Source: Thiomicrospira cyclica ALM1 | GTDB taxonomy: Bacteria; Pseudomonadota; Gammaproteobacteria; Thiomicrospirales; Thiomicrospiraceae | Assembly: GCF_000214825.1 (NCBI RefSeq) | Contig: NC_015581.1 | Location: 372,001 to 436,000 of the forward strand | Length of the DNA: 64,000 nucleotides | Direction: 5' to 3' | Shown here: positions 9,817 through 19,385 of the stretch, one piece after another | Layout: each line of letters starts with the position of its first letter | How positions within the stretch are numbered: position 1 is the stretch's first letter | The notes under the pieces: model-generated | The model's database searches: none | What the model was told of the DNA's origin: nothing | The model's input: the letters and a program-made list of their open reading frames with translations, nothing else | Made by a program: the position numbers and the translations under genes

Positions 9817-10548
9817 GTGAAACTCGAACAGGCAATTGTGATTACGGGCGCAGGTCAACGGATTGGGCTGGCTCTGGCGCAGCATCTGTTAGCACAAGGC
9901 GATTACCCTCTGGTCTTTACCTATCGTACCCGTAAACCCGGCGTAGAGGCTTTGCTGGATGCGGGTGCGGTCGGTTTTCAGGTCGATTTTAACCAAGCCG
10001 ATGCGGTAGCGAGCTTAATGTCGCGTTTAACGGAGCAGGTGGGCAGTATGCGTGCGCTGATTCATAATGCGTCGCTCTGGTGGCCGGATTCCGAGCCGAA
10101 TGCGCTGCAAAAACAGTTTGATGTGCACGTGCGGGCGCCCTATGAGTTGAACCAGGCCTGCTTGCCGTTGTTACAAGCCTGTGACGGGCCGAACAAAGAC
10201 ATTATCAGTATTTCAGATGCGCGCGTTGTGCAAGGGCATCCGGCGAAAATTGCCTATATGGCCACCAAAGCAGCACTAGAAAACATGACCCTGTCGTTTG
10301 CGCAGGCCTTTGCGCCAGCGGTCAAAGTCAATGCGATTGCCCCAGCATTGTTAACCTTTCATCCGCAAGATAGTGCCGAGTATCGTCAAGCCCGTTTTGA
10401 TCGCTTATTGTTGCCTATGGAGCCGGGCGCCGAGGTATTGTGCCAAGCAGTGGATTATTTGTTGGACAGCCCCTACACCACCGGCACGATTATGTCCTTA
10501 GATGGCGGTAGCCGCTTGGTTGGCCAGCGCCTAGATAGTAATAAGTAG
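9817..10548 (+). CDS. folM: Dihydromonapterin reductase-like SDR (FolM family)
   Basis: This 243-residue short-chain dehydrogenase has an N-terminal T-G-A-G-Q-R-I-G cofactor loop, an N-A-S segment, and Y-M-A-T-K with the catalytic Tyr and Lys. The family reduces dihydromonapterin to tetrahydromonapterin and has some dihydrofolate reductase activity. The start is a GTG preceded by a strong AGGAGG at 9807-9812. thyA, folA and folE2 elsewhere in the window show a full pterin/folate repertoire. It ends 9 nt from the convergent ggt stop. Confidence 0.85.
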   Translation: MKLEQAIVITGAGQRIGLALAQHLLAQGDYPLVFTYRTRKPGVEALLDAGAVGFQVDFNQADAVASLMSRLTEQVGSMRALIHNASLWWPDSEPNALQKQFDVHVRAPYELNQACLPLLQACDGPNKDIISISDARVVQGHPAKIAYMATKAALENMTLSFAQAFAPAVKVNAIAPALLTFHPQDSAEYRQARFDRLLLPMEPGAEVLCQAVDYLLDSPYTTGTIMSLDGGSRLVGQRLDSNK

Positions 10549-10557
10549 CCGCAACAA

Positions 10558-12243
10558 CTATTGCGGTTGCGGCCACACACGACTTTCACCGCGACCCCGT
10601 TGATCCGATGCGGCTTCTAAGGTGCCATCGGCTTGACGCTTAATCACCTGCATATCGCCAAAAAAGCGTCGTGCCTCGACTTGATAGCCCATGTCACGCA
10701 ATTGTTGCTGGGTATCTTCATCAAGACTCGGGTGAAAGCCAATTTGTTGAGAAGGCCAAAGTTGATGGTGCACTCGGGTGGCATCAATCGCCTGTTGCGA
10801 GGGCATATCAAACCAGTACCAATTTAACAGTGTTTGAAACACGCTGGTGATAATCGTCGAGCCGCCAGGCGTGCCAAGTACGGCATCAATTTTTTGATCC
10901 GCGATCACCAGTGTTGGACTCATCGAAGACAGCATCCGCTTGTTGGGCGCAATGGCATTGGCATCATTACCGATCACACCGTACAAATTCGGCACGCCCG
11001 GTTTAGCAGAAAAATCATCCATTTCATTATTCATCAAAAACCCCGCACCTGGCACCACCCAACCATTACCAAACGGCATATTCAGGGTAAAGGTGCTGGC
11101 AACGGCATTGCCCCAGCGATCGACGATAGAAAAATGGCTGGTTTGTTCGGATTCCTGCCAAGGCCCCAGGCCTGGTGCAACCGCTTCGGTATCGCTCGGT
11201 TGGTTGAGATTAATTTCGTCAGCACGCTGTTGGCTATAAGCCGGATCAAGCAATTTTTCGATCGGCACCGTCACAAAATCACTGTCGCCCAAGTATTCGG
11301 CGCGGTCGGCATAGGCGCGTTTTTTCAGCTCGGCCAAAATGTGAATGTACTGCGCGGAGTTGTGAGATTCGGTCTGCAGTGGGTTTTGATGCTGTTCGGC
11401 CATCTGCAGCAGTTGAATTAGCGCAACACCACCGGAGCTGGGGGGCGGTGCCGAGACGACGCGTTTGCCTTGCCAGTCAACACTCAAAGGTTCTCGCCAA
11501 ATCGCGTGATAATTTGCTAGGTCCTGATGGGTAATCAAGCCGCCAATCTGCTGTTGATGCGCGACAATTAAATCGGCGGTTTCACCGTGGTAAAACTCAC
11601 GCACGCCATCGCGAGCCAAACGCTTAAGAGTTGCCGCCAGTTCGGGTTGAACTAAGCGTTCGCCAACCACCAAATTGCCAAAATAGGTATTAAAATTATT
11701 GGTATAACCCTTGTCACTGGACCAACCGCTGTACCAGCTGGCGACCTCGACCAGATCTGGCGAAATCACAAAGCCTTGTTCGGCTAATGCAATCGCCGGC
11801 GCTAACACTTCTTGCCAACGCAAATGACCAAAACGTTGATGCGCCTGCCACAAGCCCATCACTTGCCCTGGAACGCCGCTGGACTTTGGCCCTAACAGCG
11901 AAGCAAAGGGGATGACATTACCCTCGTCATTTAAAAACACATCGCGGTGTGCGGCGGCTGGCGCGCTTTCCCGGTAATCTAAAAACCAGTCGTGATGGTG
12001 CACGCGCATCAGCATAAAGCCACCACCACCGAGGTTGCCTGCTTCCGGATAGGTTACCGCTAAGCTAAAAGACGCGGCCACCGCGGCATCGACCGCGTTG
12101 CCACCTCGGTCGAGTATCTGTTGTGCCACCTTGGCCGAGTAGCTGTCGGGCATCGCGACCGCGTGCTGATAGGCGTGCGCGGATGACATGGCTAATAAAA
12201 AAAGGATGCCGATATGAAAGAGCGAGGCTTTATAAAAGCGCAT
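10558..12243 (-). CDS. ggt: Gamma-glutamyltransferase (secreted)
   Basis: An N-terminal signal peptide (hydrophobic core about residues 7-20, ending A-H-A) exports this Ntn-hydrolase to the periplasm. There it cleaves or transfers the gamma-glutamyl group of glutathione. The autoprocessing Thr lies in Q-T-S-H-F-S-I-V-D, separating large and small subunits. G-S-T-I-I-T-S-V-F and the G-G-G-G-F-M segment are also typical. The frame extends to 12288, but the ATG at 12243 places the signal peptide at the N-terminus and has an AAGG upstream. Confidence 0.93.
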   Translation of the reverse strand: MRFYKASLFHIGILFLLAMSSAHAYQHAVAMPDSYSAKVAQQILDRGGNAVDAAVAASFSLAVTYPEAGNLGGGGFMLMRVHHHDWFLDYRESAPAAAHRDVFLNDEGNVIPFASLLGPKSSGVPGQVMGLWQAHQRFGHLRWQEVLAPAIALAEQGFVISPDLVEVASWYSGWSSDKGYTNNFNTYFGNLVVGERLVQPELAATLKRLARDGVREFYHGETADLIVAHQQQIGGLITHQDLANYHAIWREPLSVDWQGKRVVSAPPPSSGGVALIQLLQMAEQHQNPLQTESHNSAQYIHILAELKKRAYADRAEYLGDSDFVTVPIEKLLDPAYSQQRADEINLNQPSDTEAVAPGLGPWQESEQTSHFSIVDRWGNAVASTFTLNMPFGNGWVVPGAGFLMNNEMDDFSAKPGVPNLYGVIGNDANAIAPNKRMLSSMSPTLVIADQKIDAVLGTPGGSTIITSVFQTLLNWYWFDMPSQQAIDATRVHHQLWPSQQIGFHPSLDEDTQQQLRDMGYQVEARRFFGDMQVIKRQADGTLEAASDQRGRGESRVWPQPQ

Positions 12244-12366
12244 AATTAAAACCTTTTGACCAGATGTGTGACAGAAGCCGGCTTGCAATACTGATTTAAG
12301 CGGCGAGCTCCGTTATAATAGCTAAAATTTTTTTTACATAGCAACTTTAAATAGTGGAATGCTAAT

Positions 12367-12753
12367 ATGAGCCGACTACCTGAACACCTAAAATACTGCG
12401 TTACCCATGAATGGGTTTATATTGATGAAACGGGCTTAGCCGTGGTCGGGATTACTGACTTTGCGCAAGAGTCGTTGGGCGATTTGGTGAACGCTGATTT
12501 ACCAGAAGTGGGTGAGAGTGTCAGCGCCGGTGATGATATTATGGTGCTTGAATCGGTTAAAACGGCTTCAGACATTCATGCGCCGATTAGTGGTGAAATT
12601 GTTGCGGTTAATGAAGCATTAGAGGATGAGCCGGAGTTGGTGAATGATGAACCCTATGATGCCGGCTGGTTATTTAAGATCAAGCCTGATGATGCGAGCG
12701 AATTAGAGGATTTATATACCGCAGACGACTATCAGGCAGAAATTGATGGCTGA
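12367..12753 (+). CDS. gcvH: Glycine cleavage system H protein
   Basis: This is a 128-residue lipoyl carrier. Lys65 in L-E-S-V-K-T-A is the lipoylation site, and the Y-C-V-T-H-E-W start is typical. It shuttles the aminomethyl group between the P and T proteins of glycine decarboxylase, which are not in this window. It overlaps rlmI by 8 nt. The stand-alone position suggests the rest of the gcv system lies elsewhere, or that H also serves lipoate transfer (inference). Confidence 0.95.
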   Translation: MSRLPEHLKYCVTHEWVYIDETGLAVVGITDFAQESLGDLVNADLPEVGESVSAGDDIMVLESVKTASDIHAPISGEIVAVNEALEDEPELVNDEPYDAGWLFKIKPDDASELEDLYTADDYQAEIDG

Positions 12754-13945
12754 TTTAAAGGCCCTGCGCCTAAAGAAAAACGAAGAGCGTCGCATCAAAC
12801 AAGGCCATATGTGGGTATTTAGTAATGAAGTGGATACCCAACTTACGCCCCTAAAAGCCTTTGCCCCCGGTGAGCAGGTAATTGTGGAAGCCAGTAATGG
12901 CAAAGCGCTGGGACTTGCGTATGTCAATCCCAATAGCTTGATTTGTGCGCGGGTGTTTAGTCGTGATACCAAGCATCAGCTAGGCATGACCTTTTTCAAA
13001 AAGCGCTTTCAGCAAGCGCAAGCTTTACGCGAACTCAATTATGACCAACCTTATTATCGTTTGGTATTTGGCGAAAGTGATGGTGTACCAGGCCTGGTGA
13101 TTGATCGTTTTAACGATGTGTTTGTCGTCCAAATTACCACCGCCGGTATGGAAGCTTGTAAAGACGATATCTTACAAGTGTTGATTAATCTCTATCATCC
13201 ACAAGCCGTGGTGTGGCGTAATGATACCGCCAGCCGTGAGTTGGAAGGATTAGAGCGCTATCAAGCCCTAGCCTATGGCGAGCTGCCCGAGCAGGTCACG
13301 TTGATTGAAAACGGCGTGAATTTTGTGGTGCCCGGTTTAGGTGGTCAAAAAACCGGCTGGTTTTATGATCATCGTTCGGGGCGTGCGCGTTGTGCCGAAT
13401 TGGTGGCGGGTAAGCGCGTGCTGGATGTGTTCAGTTATTTGGGCGGATGGGGCGTGTTAGCGGCGGTAGCCGGTGCGAGCGAAGTGGCTTGTGTCGATGC
13501 CTCCGAAGCGGCCTTAGACGGTGTGCATCTGAATGCCGAACGCAATGGTGTGGCCGATAAAGTGACCAGTTACCAAGGTAATGCGTTTGAAGTACTGACG
13601 GCACTGGCCACCGAGGGCGAAAAGTTTGATGTGGTCATCGTTGACCCGCCGGCTTTTGTTAAGCGTAAAAAAGATTTTAAAGCGGGCTCAGAGGGCTACC
13701 GGCGGGTTAATGAATTGGCGATGCGGTTATTAGTGCCCAATGGCGTATTGGTATCGGCGTCCTGCTCGCATCATATGCCGCGTGCGACCTTGATTAGCCA
13801 GGTGCAAGCCGCGGCCAGTCACCTGGATCGCACCGTCACCTTATTTGATCAAGCCGGACAAGCGCCCGATCATCCGATTCACCCAGCGATTCCGGAAACC
13901 GAGTATTTAAAAACTCTGTTTTTCCGCGTTGCGCCCAAGTGGTAA
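12746..13945 (+). CDS. rlmI: 23S rRNA m5C1962 methyltransferase RlmI family
   Basis: The protein has an N-terminal PUA RNA-binding domain (about 1-75), a middle EEHEE-like region and a C-terminal Rossmann SAM methyltransferase. Motifs are [12 protein letters not shown] for SAM binding, D-P-P-A-F, and the catalytic Cys in S-C-S-H-H-M. I chose the ATG at 12746 rather than the TTG three bases earlier. Coupling to gcvH by overlap is probably only translational convenience. It ends 9 nt before the convergent aldehyde dehydrogenase stop. Confidence 0.92.
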   Translation: MADLKALRLKKNEERRIKQGHMWVFSNEVDTQLTPLKAFAPGEQVIVEASNGKALGLAYVNPNSLICARVFSRDTKHQLGMTFFKKRFQQAQALRELNYDQPYYRLVFGESDGVPGLVIDRFNDVFVVQITTAGMEACKDDILQVLINLYHPQAVVWRNDTASRELEGLERYQALAYGELPEQVTLIENGVNFVVPGLGGQKTGWFYDHRSGRARCAELVAGKRVLDVFSYLGGWGVLAAVAGASEVACVDASEAALDGVHLNAERNGVADKVTSYQGNAFEVLTALATEGEKFDVVIVDPPAFVKRKKDFKAGSEGYRRVNELAMRLLVPNGVLVSASCSHHMPRATLISQVQAAASHLDRTVTLFDQAGQAPDHPIHPAIPETEYLKTLFFRVAPKW

Positions 13946-13954
13946 AACTCCAAG

Positions 13955-15325
13955 CTATTTAATCCAAATCGATTTGATATTGGTAAATTCGCGAATGCCG
14001 TGATAAGACAGTTCGCGACCATAGCCGGAGTTTTTGACGCCGCCAAAGGGTAGGCGAGGATCAGACTTGGTCATGCCATTCACAAAGCACGCCCCTGACT
14101 CCATTCGTAGCGCCATGGTTTCAGCGGTCGCACCATCGCTAGACCAAACCGACCCCCCCAAACCAAACTGAGTCGCATTAGCCAGACCGACCGCGTGCGC
14201 CGGTTCGCTGGCTTTAAAAATTAACGCAACGGGACCAAAAAATTCTTCATGATAAGCCGGCATGGCACTGGAAATATCGGCCAAAATCGTTGGCGCATAA
14301 TAGCAACCAGGGCGATCCAGTTGATAGCCGCCGGTCACTAAACGTGCGCCATAATCGACACAGGTTTGCACCTGTTGATGCAACTCATCCAATAAGTCTT
14401 GGCGCGCCATTGGGCATAGAGTCGTTGCTGGATCCAGTGGATCGCCTTCAACAAACCGGGATTCGACCGCGGTTTTAAGCCGGGTAATAAAGTCTTCGTA
14501 AATGAAGGTATCAACAATAAACCGTTTCGCGGCAATACAGCTTTGGCCCATGTTCAGATAACGGCTGGTAACCGCGGCTTCTACTGCCGCCGGAATATCG
14601 GCATCACTCATCACAATAAAGGCATCGGAACCGCCGAGTTCTAGCACGGTTTTTTTCAATTCTTCACCAGCAATCGCCGCTACTTTCCGCCCAGCCGGCT
14701 CGCTACCGGTTAAGGTGACCGCGCGCACATAGCGACTGCGAATTACGCTTTCAACCTTATCCGAACCAATCATTAAATTGGTGAAAACGCTGGCGGGCAG
14801 GCCTGCTTCAATAAAGATACGTTCAATGGCTTGGGCGCATTGCGGCACATTGGACGCGTGCTTGAGCAAGCCGATGTTGCCGGCAATTAAAGCCGGCGCG
14901 GCAAAACGAAACACCTGCCAGAATGGAAAATTCCACGGCATCACTGCCAAAACAAGGCCCAGCGGCTGGTAACAGATATAGCTTTTGCTGGCATCGGTTG
15001 CAATCGGCTCGTCGGCCAAAAATTTTGGTCCGTGTTCGGCATAAAAATCACACACCCAGGCCGATTTTTCAATTTCTGCTTTGGCTTCATTAATGGATTT
15101 GCCCATTTCCAGGGTAATGAGTTTGGCCAGTTCATCTTGTTGTGCGCGCAAAATTTTGCCGGCATTTTTGATCAGTTCGCAACGGGTGGCCAGTGATGTG
15201 CGTTGCGACCATTCCAAAAATTCGGCGTTAGCACGACGAATCGCTAAGTCCAAGCGCTCTTGGTCCCAAGCTTCAAATTCGGCCAGTTTTTCACCGGTTG
15301 CTGGGTTAATGGATTGCAATGCCAT
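13955..15325 (-). CDS. NAD(P)-dependent aldehyde dehydrogenase, succinate-semialdehyde type
   Basis: This 456-residue ALDH has P-W-N-F-P-F-W, the catalytic Glu in V-L-E-L-G-G-S-D and the nucleophile Cys in G-Q-S-C-I-A-A-K-R. The C-terminal [13 protein letters not shown] is characteristic of Sad/GabD-like succinate-semialdehyde dehydrogenases. The ATG at 15325 is preceded by a clear GGAGG and avoids a 28-residue tail overlapping the upstream gene. It follows the dihydroorotase gene by 10 nt. A role in a branched TCA cycle is possible but inferred. Confidence 0.88.
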   Translation of the reverse strand: MALQSINPATGEKLAEFEAWDQERLDLAIRRANAEFLEWSQRTSLATRCELIKNAGKILRAQQDELAKLITLEMGKSINEAKAEIEKSAWVCDFYAEHGPKFLADEPIATDASKSYICYQPLGLVLAVMPWNFPFWQVFRFAAPALIAGNIGLLKHASNVPQCAQAIERIFIEAGLPASVFTNLMIGSDKVESVIRSRYVRAVTLTGSEPAGRKVAAIAGEELKKTVLELGGSDAFIVMSDADIPAAVEAAVTSRYLNMGQSCIAAKRFIVDTFIYEDFITRLKTAVESRFVEGDPLDPATTLCPMARQDLLDELHQQVQTCVDYGARLVTGGYQLDRPGCYYAPTILADISSAMPAYHEEFFGPVALIFKASEPAHAVGLANATQFGLGGSVWSSDGATAETMALRMESGACFVNGMTKSDPRLPFGGVKNSGYGRELSYHGIREFTNIKSIWIK

Positions 15326-15335
15326 AGGCGCCTCC

Positions 15336-16667
15336 TTAGCGATTAAATAATAAGCGTTGGCCCGGCACAAACTCGGCAAACTGCCCTTGGTCATACATGA
15401 CACGACCATTCACCAGGGTTTTGACCACGCTGGATTTAAAGGTGTGACCTTCCCAGGGCGACCACTGACATTTGTATAAATTGTTTGCTTTGGTGTCGGT
15501 ATGTGGCTTGTTGAGATCAACCAGCACCAAATCCGCCCAATAGCCTTCACGAATAAAGCCGCGATCTTGAATCTCAAACAGGCGCGCAACATTGTGTGAG
15601 GTGCGGTCCACAATCTGTTCCAGTGTAAACACGCCTTGATGATACAGGTCGAGCAGCGCGCTCAAGGACTGTTGCACTTGCGGCAGGCCTGCGGGTGCTT
15701 TGAAATAGCTGTTTTGTTTTTCGTCCCAAGTATGCGGCGCGTGGTCGGTGGCAATCACTTCAATGCGGCCATCAATCACCGCTTGGCGAATCGCATCACG
15801 ATCGGCTTGGGTTTTTACCGCCGGGTTACATTTCACCAACGAGCCTTTGGTGTCGTAATCGCCATCGGTAAACCATAAATGGTGCACACAGGCTTCCGCG
15901 GTAATTTTTTTATCCGCTAGCGGACCGGGCGTGAATAGGTCGAGTTCTTCTTTGGTGGTGATATGCAAAATATGCAGGCGCGCACCAGTTTCTTGTGCCA
16001 GTTTGACGGCCATAGCGGACGATTTATAGCAGGCTTCGCGGTTACGAATAATCGGATGCGCGCTCATCGGTACATCGTCACCATATTTTTCGCGGAACGC
16101 CTCTTCGTTGGCTTTAATCATCGGCGTGTCTTCGCAGTGGGTGGTGATAATAATCGGGCTGTTACTAAAAATCGCGCGCAGGGCAGTTTCTTGATCCACC
16201 AACATATTACCGGTGGACGAGCCCATAAAAACTTTTACGCCACAGACGTTTTTGGGGTTTACCTTGGCGACTTCGTCGGCATTGTCATTGGTGCCGCCCA
16301 GATAAAACGAATAGTTGGCCCAGGATTTTTGCGCGCCAATCGCATACTTGGCTTCCAGTGCTTCAACGGATACTGACGGCGGGTTTACATTGGGCATTTC
16401 CATATAACTGGTGGTGCCGCCAGCAATCGCGGCGCGTGATTCGGTGCCGATATCGCCTTTGTGGGTAATACCCGGTTCCCGAAAGTGCACTTGATCATCA
16501 ATCATGCCGGGTAACAGATGCAAGCCTTCGGCATTGATTTCAAGTTCGGCTTTAATATGAAGCTGCGGCGCTATTTGGGCAATGCGACCATTTTCGATCA
16601 GTACATCAGCAACTTGCTGGGTGTTTTCGTTAACTATCCTGGCGTTTTTTATTAGAGTGCGTGACAT
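15336..16667 (-). CDS. pyrC: Dihydroorotase-family amidohydrolase (type I, PRK09236-like)
   Basis: The 443-residue amidohydrolase aligns by eye with a dihydroorotase group, through D-D-Q-V-H-F-R-E-P-G, C-G-V-K-V-F-M-G-S-S-T-G-N, T-H-C-E-D and A-T-D-H-A-P-H-T. It would close carbamoyl-aspartate to dihydroorotate in pyrimidine synthesis. The first His of the usual HxH metal motif is Gln, which I recall as typical of this subgroup. The distant pyrB partner (33760-35055) lacks both His. Transcribed upstream of the aldehyde dehydrogenase. Confidence 0.85.
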   Translation of the reverse strand: MSRTLIKNARIVNENTQQVADVLIENGRIAQIAPQLHIKAELEINAEGLHLLPGMIDDQVHFREPGITHKGDIGTESRAAIAGGTTSYMEMPNVNPPSVSVEALEAKYAIGAQKSWANYSFYLGGTNDNADEVAKVNPKNVCGVKVFMGSSTGNMLVDQETALRAIFSNSPIIITTHCEDTPMIKANEEAFREKYGDDVPMSAHPIIRNREACYKSSAMAVKLAQETGARLHILHITTKEELDLFTPGPLADKKITAEACVHHLWFTDGDYDTKGSLVKCNPAVKTQADRDAIRQAVIDGRIEVIATDHAPHTWDEKQNSYFKAPAGLPQVQQSLSALLDLYHQGVFTLEQIVDRTSHNVARLFEIQDRGFIREGYWADLVLVDLNKPHTDTKANNLYKCQWSPWEGHTFKSSVVKTLVNGRVMYDQGQFAEFVPGQRLLFNR

Positions 16668-16910
16668 GGGAACCTCGTCAGTTATCAGCTATTAAGCAAT
16701 GGATGACTAGTTTAACAAGAACTCGTCATCCGTGCCTATGGTTTGAATAGAGGTCGTCGTAAACCTACCTTTGAACGACACAAGTAAAATTGTTACGATC
16801 CTAAAACAAGCCGAAAGTATGGAGTCAATAGCGCTACCAACTATCATTGAACATTTCCATGCCTTATTAAAAAATAGACACCATAGCATCTAATTTTAGT
16901 TTTATTAGGC

Positions 16911-16934
16911 TATAATGGATATAACTGTGTCCAT
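16911..16934 (+). promoter_or_regulatory. hipBA promoter -10 and candidate HipB operator
   Basis: A perfect TATAAT (16911-16916) lies 33 nt before the hipB start. Overlapping it is the inverted repeat ATGGA-N10-TCCAT (16915-16934). Known HipB operators are short palindromes around the promoter, so autorepression is likely. The -35 element is weak. The rest of 16668-16910 shows no convincing gene. Confidence 0.55.
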
Positions 16935-16948
16935 TTAGTTGTTGCCGG

Positions 16949-17239
16949 ATGAATTTTATTTTACTTGATGATACCGATGTAAGCCAAGCCTATGCGACTT
17001 ATTTGCGTGAGTTACGTCAACGCGCAAAGCTTTCACGCGCGGCACTGGCAGAGAGAAGCTGCGTACCTGCGGCCACCATTAAGAAATTTGAGCTGACTGG
17101 GCAAATTTCATTTCGTCAATTGCTGTTGCTTTGGCAGACCCTCGACTCATTGGATAGGCTTTATCAGCTCACACAATCTAACAACGCGCGCATCACTACA
17201 CCCTCTAGCATTGATGAGGTGCTAAAAGATGAGTTTTAA
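16949..17239 (+). CDS. hipB: HipB-like XRE-family antitoxin
   Basis: This 96-residue helix-turn-helix protein has the HTH at about residues 18-65 (L-R-Q-R-A-K-L-S-R-A-A-L-A-E-R). It overlaps hipA by 11 nt in the usual antitoxin-toxin order. The family binds operator DNA and neutralises HipA. It lies downstream of a TATAAT promoter with an overlapping palindrome. Confidence 0.85.
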   Translation: MNFILLDDTDVSQAYATYLRELRQRAKLSRAALAERSCVPAATIKKFELTGQISFRQLLLLWQTLDSLDRLYQLTQSNNARITTPSSIDEVLKDEF

Positions 17240-18569
17240 ACCCATTCAAAAACTCAGGGTAACTCGTAGGTTAAGCTCAGGTGAGCAGGTCACTGTAGGG
17301 GTCTTGGCGCAGAATCGGCAAGGCGTTTTTTTTCAGTATGCAGACAGCTATTTGCAGCAATTTGGCAATTTGTCCCCTTTTACCTTGCAAGCGCATACGC
17401 AAGTACAAGCCGCACCTAAAGAGCCGCATCAAGGCCTGCATGGCGTATTTGCGGATTGTCTGCCCGACGGCTGGGGCATGCTGTTACAAGATCGTATTTT
17501 CCGGCAAAAAGGCATCCTGCCGAATCAATTAACGGCGATGGACCGGCTGGCTTTTGTCGGTGATAAAGGCATGGGAGCATTGTCTTTTGCTCCGGTGTCT
17601 GAGTTTTCAGCCACGACACTTGTGGATATTGATTTAGCAACTTTGGGCTTAGAAGCGCAAACGTTGTTCGATGCTTCAATGTCAGATTATATAGACGACA
17701 ACCACGATGAGTTAGATGGGCATACTCAACAGGTGTTGGTCGCATTAGTCGCCGGCGGTAGTTCGGGTGGGGCAAGGCCCAAGGCGCAGATTTATATGCC
17801 TGCTGGGGAAGTCCAGCATTGTCGAACCTATGCACAGCCAGGTGATGAGGCCTGGCTAATTAAGTTTACCTCGAAAAATCTCGCGCTCGGGCATGAAGAA
17901 GGTTTGTGTGAGGCGGTTTATTTGCAAATGGCCGAGCAGGCTAAGTGTCAACCACCGCACTGGCAACTCATTGAAGCGCCGCATACAAGCGGTGCGGCTG
18001 CGTGGCTGGCGCTTAAGCGTTTTGATTATGTCGTTGAGAACACTGATTCAGGCAGTAAACCCAGTTCGGGTCGCTTGCATATGCACAGCGCCTGCGGGCT
18101 GCTGGGTGCCGACTTTCGAACGCCAAGTTTAGATTACATTGACTTAATCAAAGCCAGCCGTCAGCTGTGTAAATCCCCAGCTGCTGGACAACTGCAATTT
18201 CGCCGCGCCATTTTTAACCTGCTGTCGTCTAACCAAGACGACCACAGTAAAAACTGGGCGTTTTTGCAAGCGGACGATGGTCAATGGAATCCGGCACCCT
18301 TTTACGATGTAACCTACAGCCCACATCCATTTAACGAACACGCCACCGCATTTGGGGGATATGGTAAAGCGCCGCCGATTAAAGCGATGCAAAAACTGGC
18401 TATAGGTGCCGGTTTTGCGAATTGGCATGAGGCAAAGCAAGTCATTGAAGACGTGGCAGAAGCCATCAGCCAGTTTAGTTGGCTTGCACAGCAACAAGGT
18501 GTTAGTAAAACGACAATATCTGCCATTGCTAAGACATTGAATCAGCGTAGAAATATGGTCACATTCTAG
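17229..18569 (+). CDS. hipA: HipA-family serine/threonine kinase toxin
   Basis: This 446-residue protein has the N-terminal HipA domain with L-P-D-G-W-G and a C-terminal kinase domain. V-A-G-G-S-S-G-G-A-R-P-K-A forms the nucleotide loop, S-S-N-Q-D-D-H-S-K-N the catalytic loop with Asp, and F-Y-D-V-T-Y-S the metal-binding Asp. HipA kinases phosphorylate aminoacyl-tRNA synthetases and induce dormancy; the target here is unknown. All catalytic motifs look intact. No CAGGCCTG palindrome occurs in hipBA. It overlaps the convergent yggS end by 4 nt. Confidence 0.92.
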   Translation: MSFKPIQKLRVTRRLSSGEQVTVGVLAQNRQGVFFQYADSYLQQFGNLSPFTLQAHTQVQAAPKEPHQGLHGVFADCLPDGWGMLLQDRIFRQKGILPNQLTAMDRLAFVGDKGMGALSFAPVSEFSATTLVDIDLATLGLEAQTLFDASMSDYIDDNHDELDGHTQQVLVALVAGGSSGGARPKAQIYMPAGEVQHCRTYAQPGDEAWLIKFTSKNLALGHEEGLCEAVYLQMAEQAKCQPPHWQLIEAPHTSGAAAWLALKRFDYVVENTDSGSKPSSGRLHMHSACGLLGADFRTPSLDYIDLIKASRQLCKSPAAGQLQFRRAIFNLLSSNQDDHSKNWAFLQADDGQWNPAPFYDVTYSPHPFNEHATAFGGYGKAPPIKAMQKLAIGAGFANWHEAKQVIEDVAEAISQFSWLAQQQGVSKTTISAIAKTLNQRRNMVTF

Positions 18570-19258
18570 ATTCGGCGCGCGCCAAACAAATCGGTGCCGA
18601 TTCGAACTTGGGTACTGCCTTCTAAAATAGCGGCTTCTAGGTCGCCAGACATGCCCATCGATAGCGTGTCGATCGGTTGGTTGGGCAGGGTTTGTTGCAG
18701 TTGTTCAAACAGCCTGCGCATGTGTGCAAAGGGTTGGCGCTGGGCAACAGGGTCATCGGTTGCGGCGGGAATCGCCATTAAGCCTCGAATCACCAGGCCT
18801 GGTAATTGCGCAATCTCTTGTGCAACAGCCATGAGTTCATTCGGTAAAAATCCCGATTTACTGGCTTCTTCACTGATATTAATTTGCAACAAAATATTCA
18901 ATGCGGGTTTGTCACTCGGGCGTTGATCACTTAAGCGTTGGGCAATTTTTAAGCGGTCGACACTTTCTACCCAGTCAAAATGTTCGGCAATCGGTTTGGT
19001 TTTATTGGATTGAATGGGGCCAATAAAATGCCACTGCGCATCGGGATGTGCGGTTATTTTGGGTAGTGCGTCTTGCAGGTAGTTTTCACCAAACGCGGTT
19101 TGCCCTAATGCGAGAAACGCGGCAACGGCGCTTTCGGGCTGGGTTTTACTGACGGCGAGCAGGCTAACGCTTGTCGCTGGGCGACCCGCCGCTAAGCAGG
19201 CCTGCTGAATGCGCTGATTAACTTGGGCAAGGTTGTGGGCATAATCTTGTGGCGACAT
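18566..19258 (-). CDS. yggS: PLP homeostasis protein YggS/PLPBP family
   Basis: This 230-residue TIM-barrel protein binds pyridoxal phosphate through a Lys in L-A-V-S-K-T-Q (K38). F-G-E-N-Y-L-Q-D, W-H-F-I-G-P-I-Q-S-N-K and S-M-G-M-S-G-D are family signatures. It buffers PLP and affects amino-acid metabolism. In many proteobacteria it neighbours proC and yggT; here those two are about 30 kb away. Two CAGGCCTG palindromes fall within it (18794, 19197). Confidence 0.95.
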   Translation of the reverse strand: MSPQDYAHNLAQVNQRIQQACLAAGRPATSVSLLAVSKTQPESAVAAFLALGQTAFGENYLQDALPKITAHPDAQWHFIGPIQSNKTKPIAEHFDWVESVDRLKIAQRLSDQRPSDKPALNILLQINISEEASKSGFLPNELMAVAQEIAQLPGLVIRGLMAIPAATDDPVAQRQPFAHMRRLFEQLQQTLPNQPIDTLSMGMSGDLEAAILEGSTQVRIGTDLFGARRI

Positions 19259-19385
19259 GGTATTTCCTTTTCATTCACTGGGTTAATTCTAGCCGATTAA
19301 TTATTTTGTTTGGCGCAATCGGCGCTGAGTTGTTAAGCTTAAATTATGCAATAAATAAGTTTAAACAAGATGGTAAGGAGTGTGT

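Noticed and set aside
10834-11421. 195-residue open frame antisense to ggt
   Set aside because: It lies fully inside a well-supported ggt gene and has no start signals or family features.
16707-16889. 60-residue leftward open frame between pyrC and hipB
   Set aside because: No ribosome binding site, no recognisable motif, and it overlaps the hipBA promoter region.
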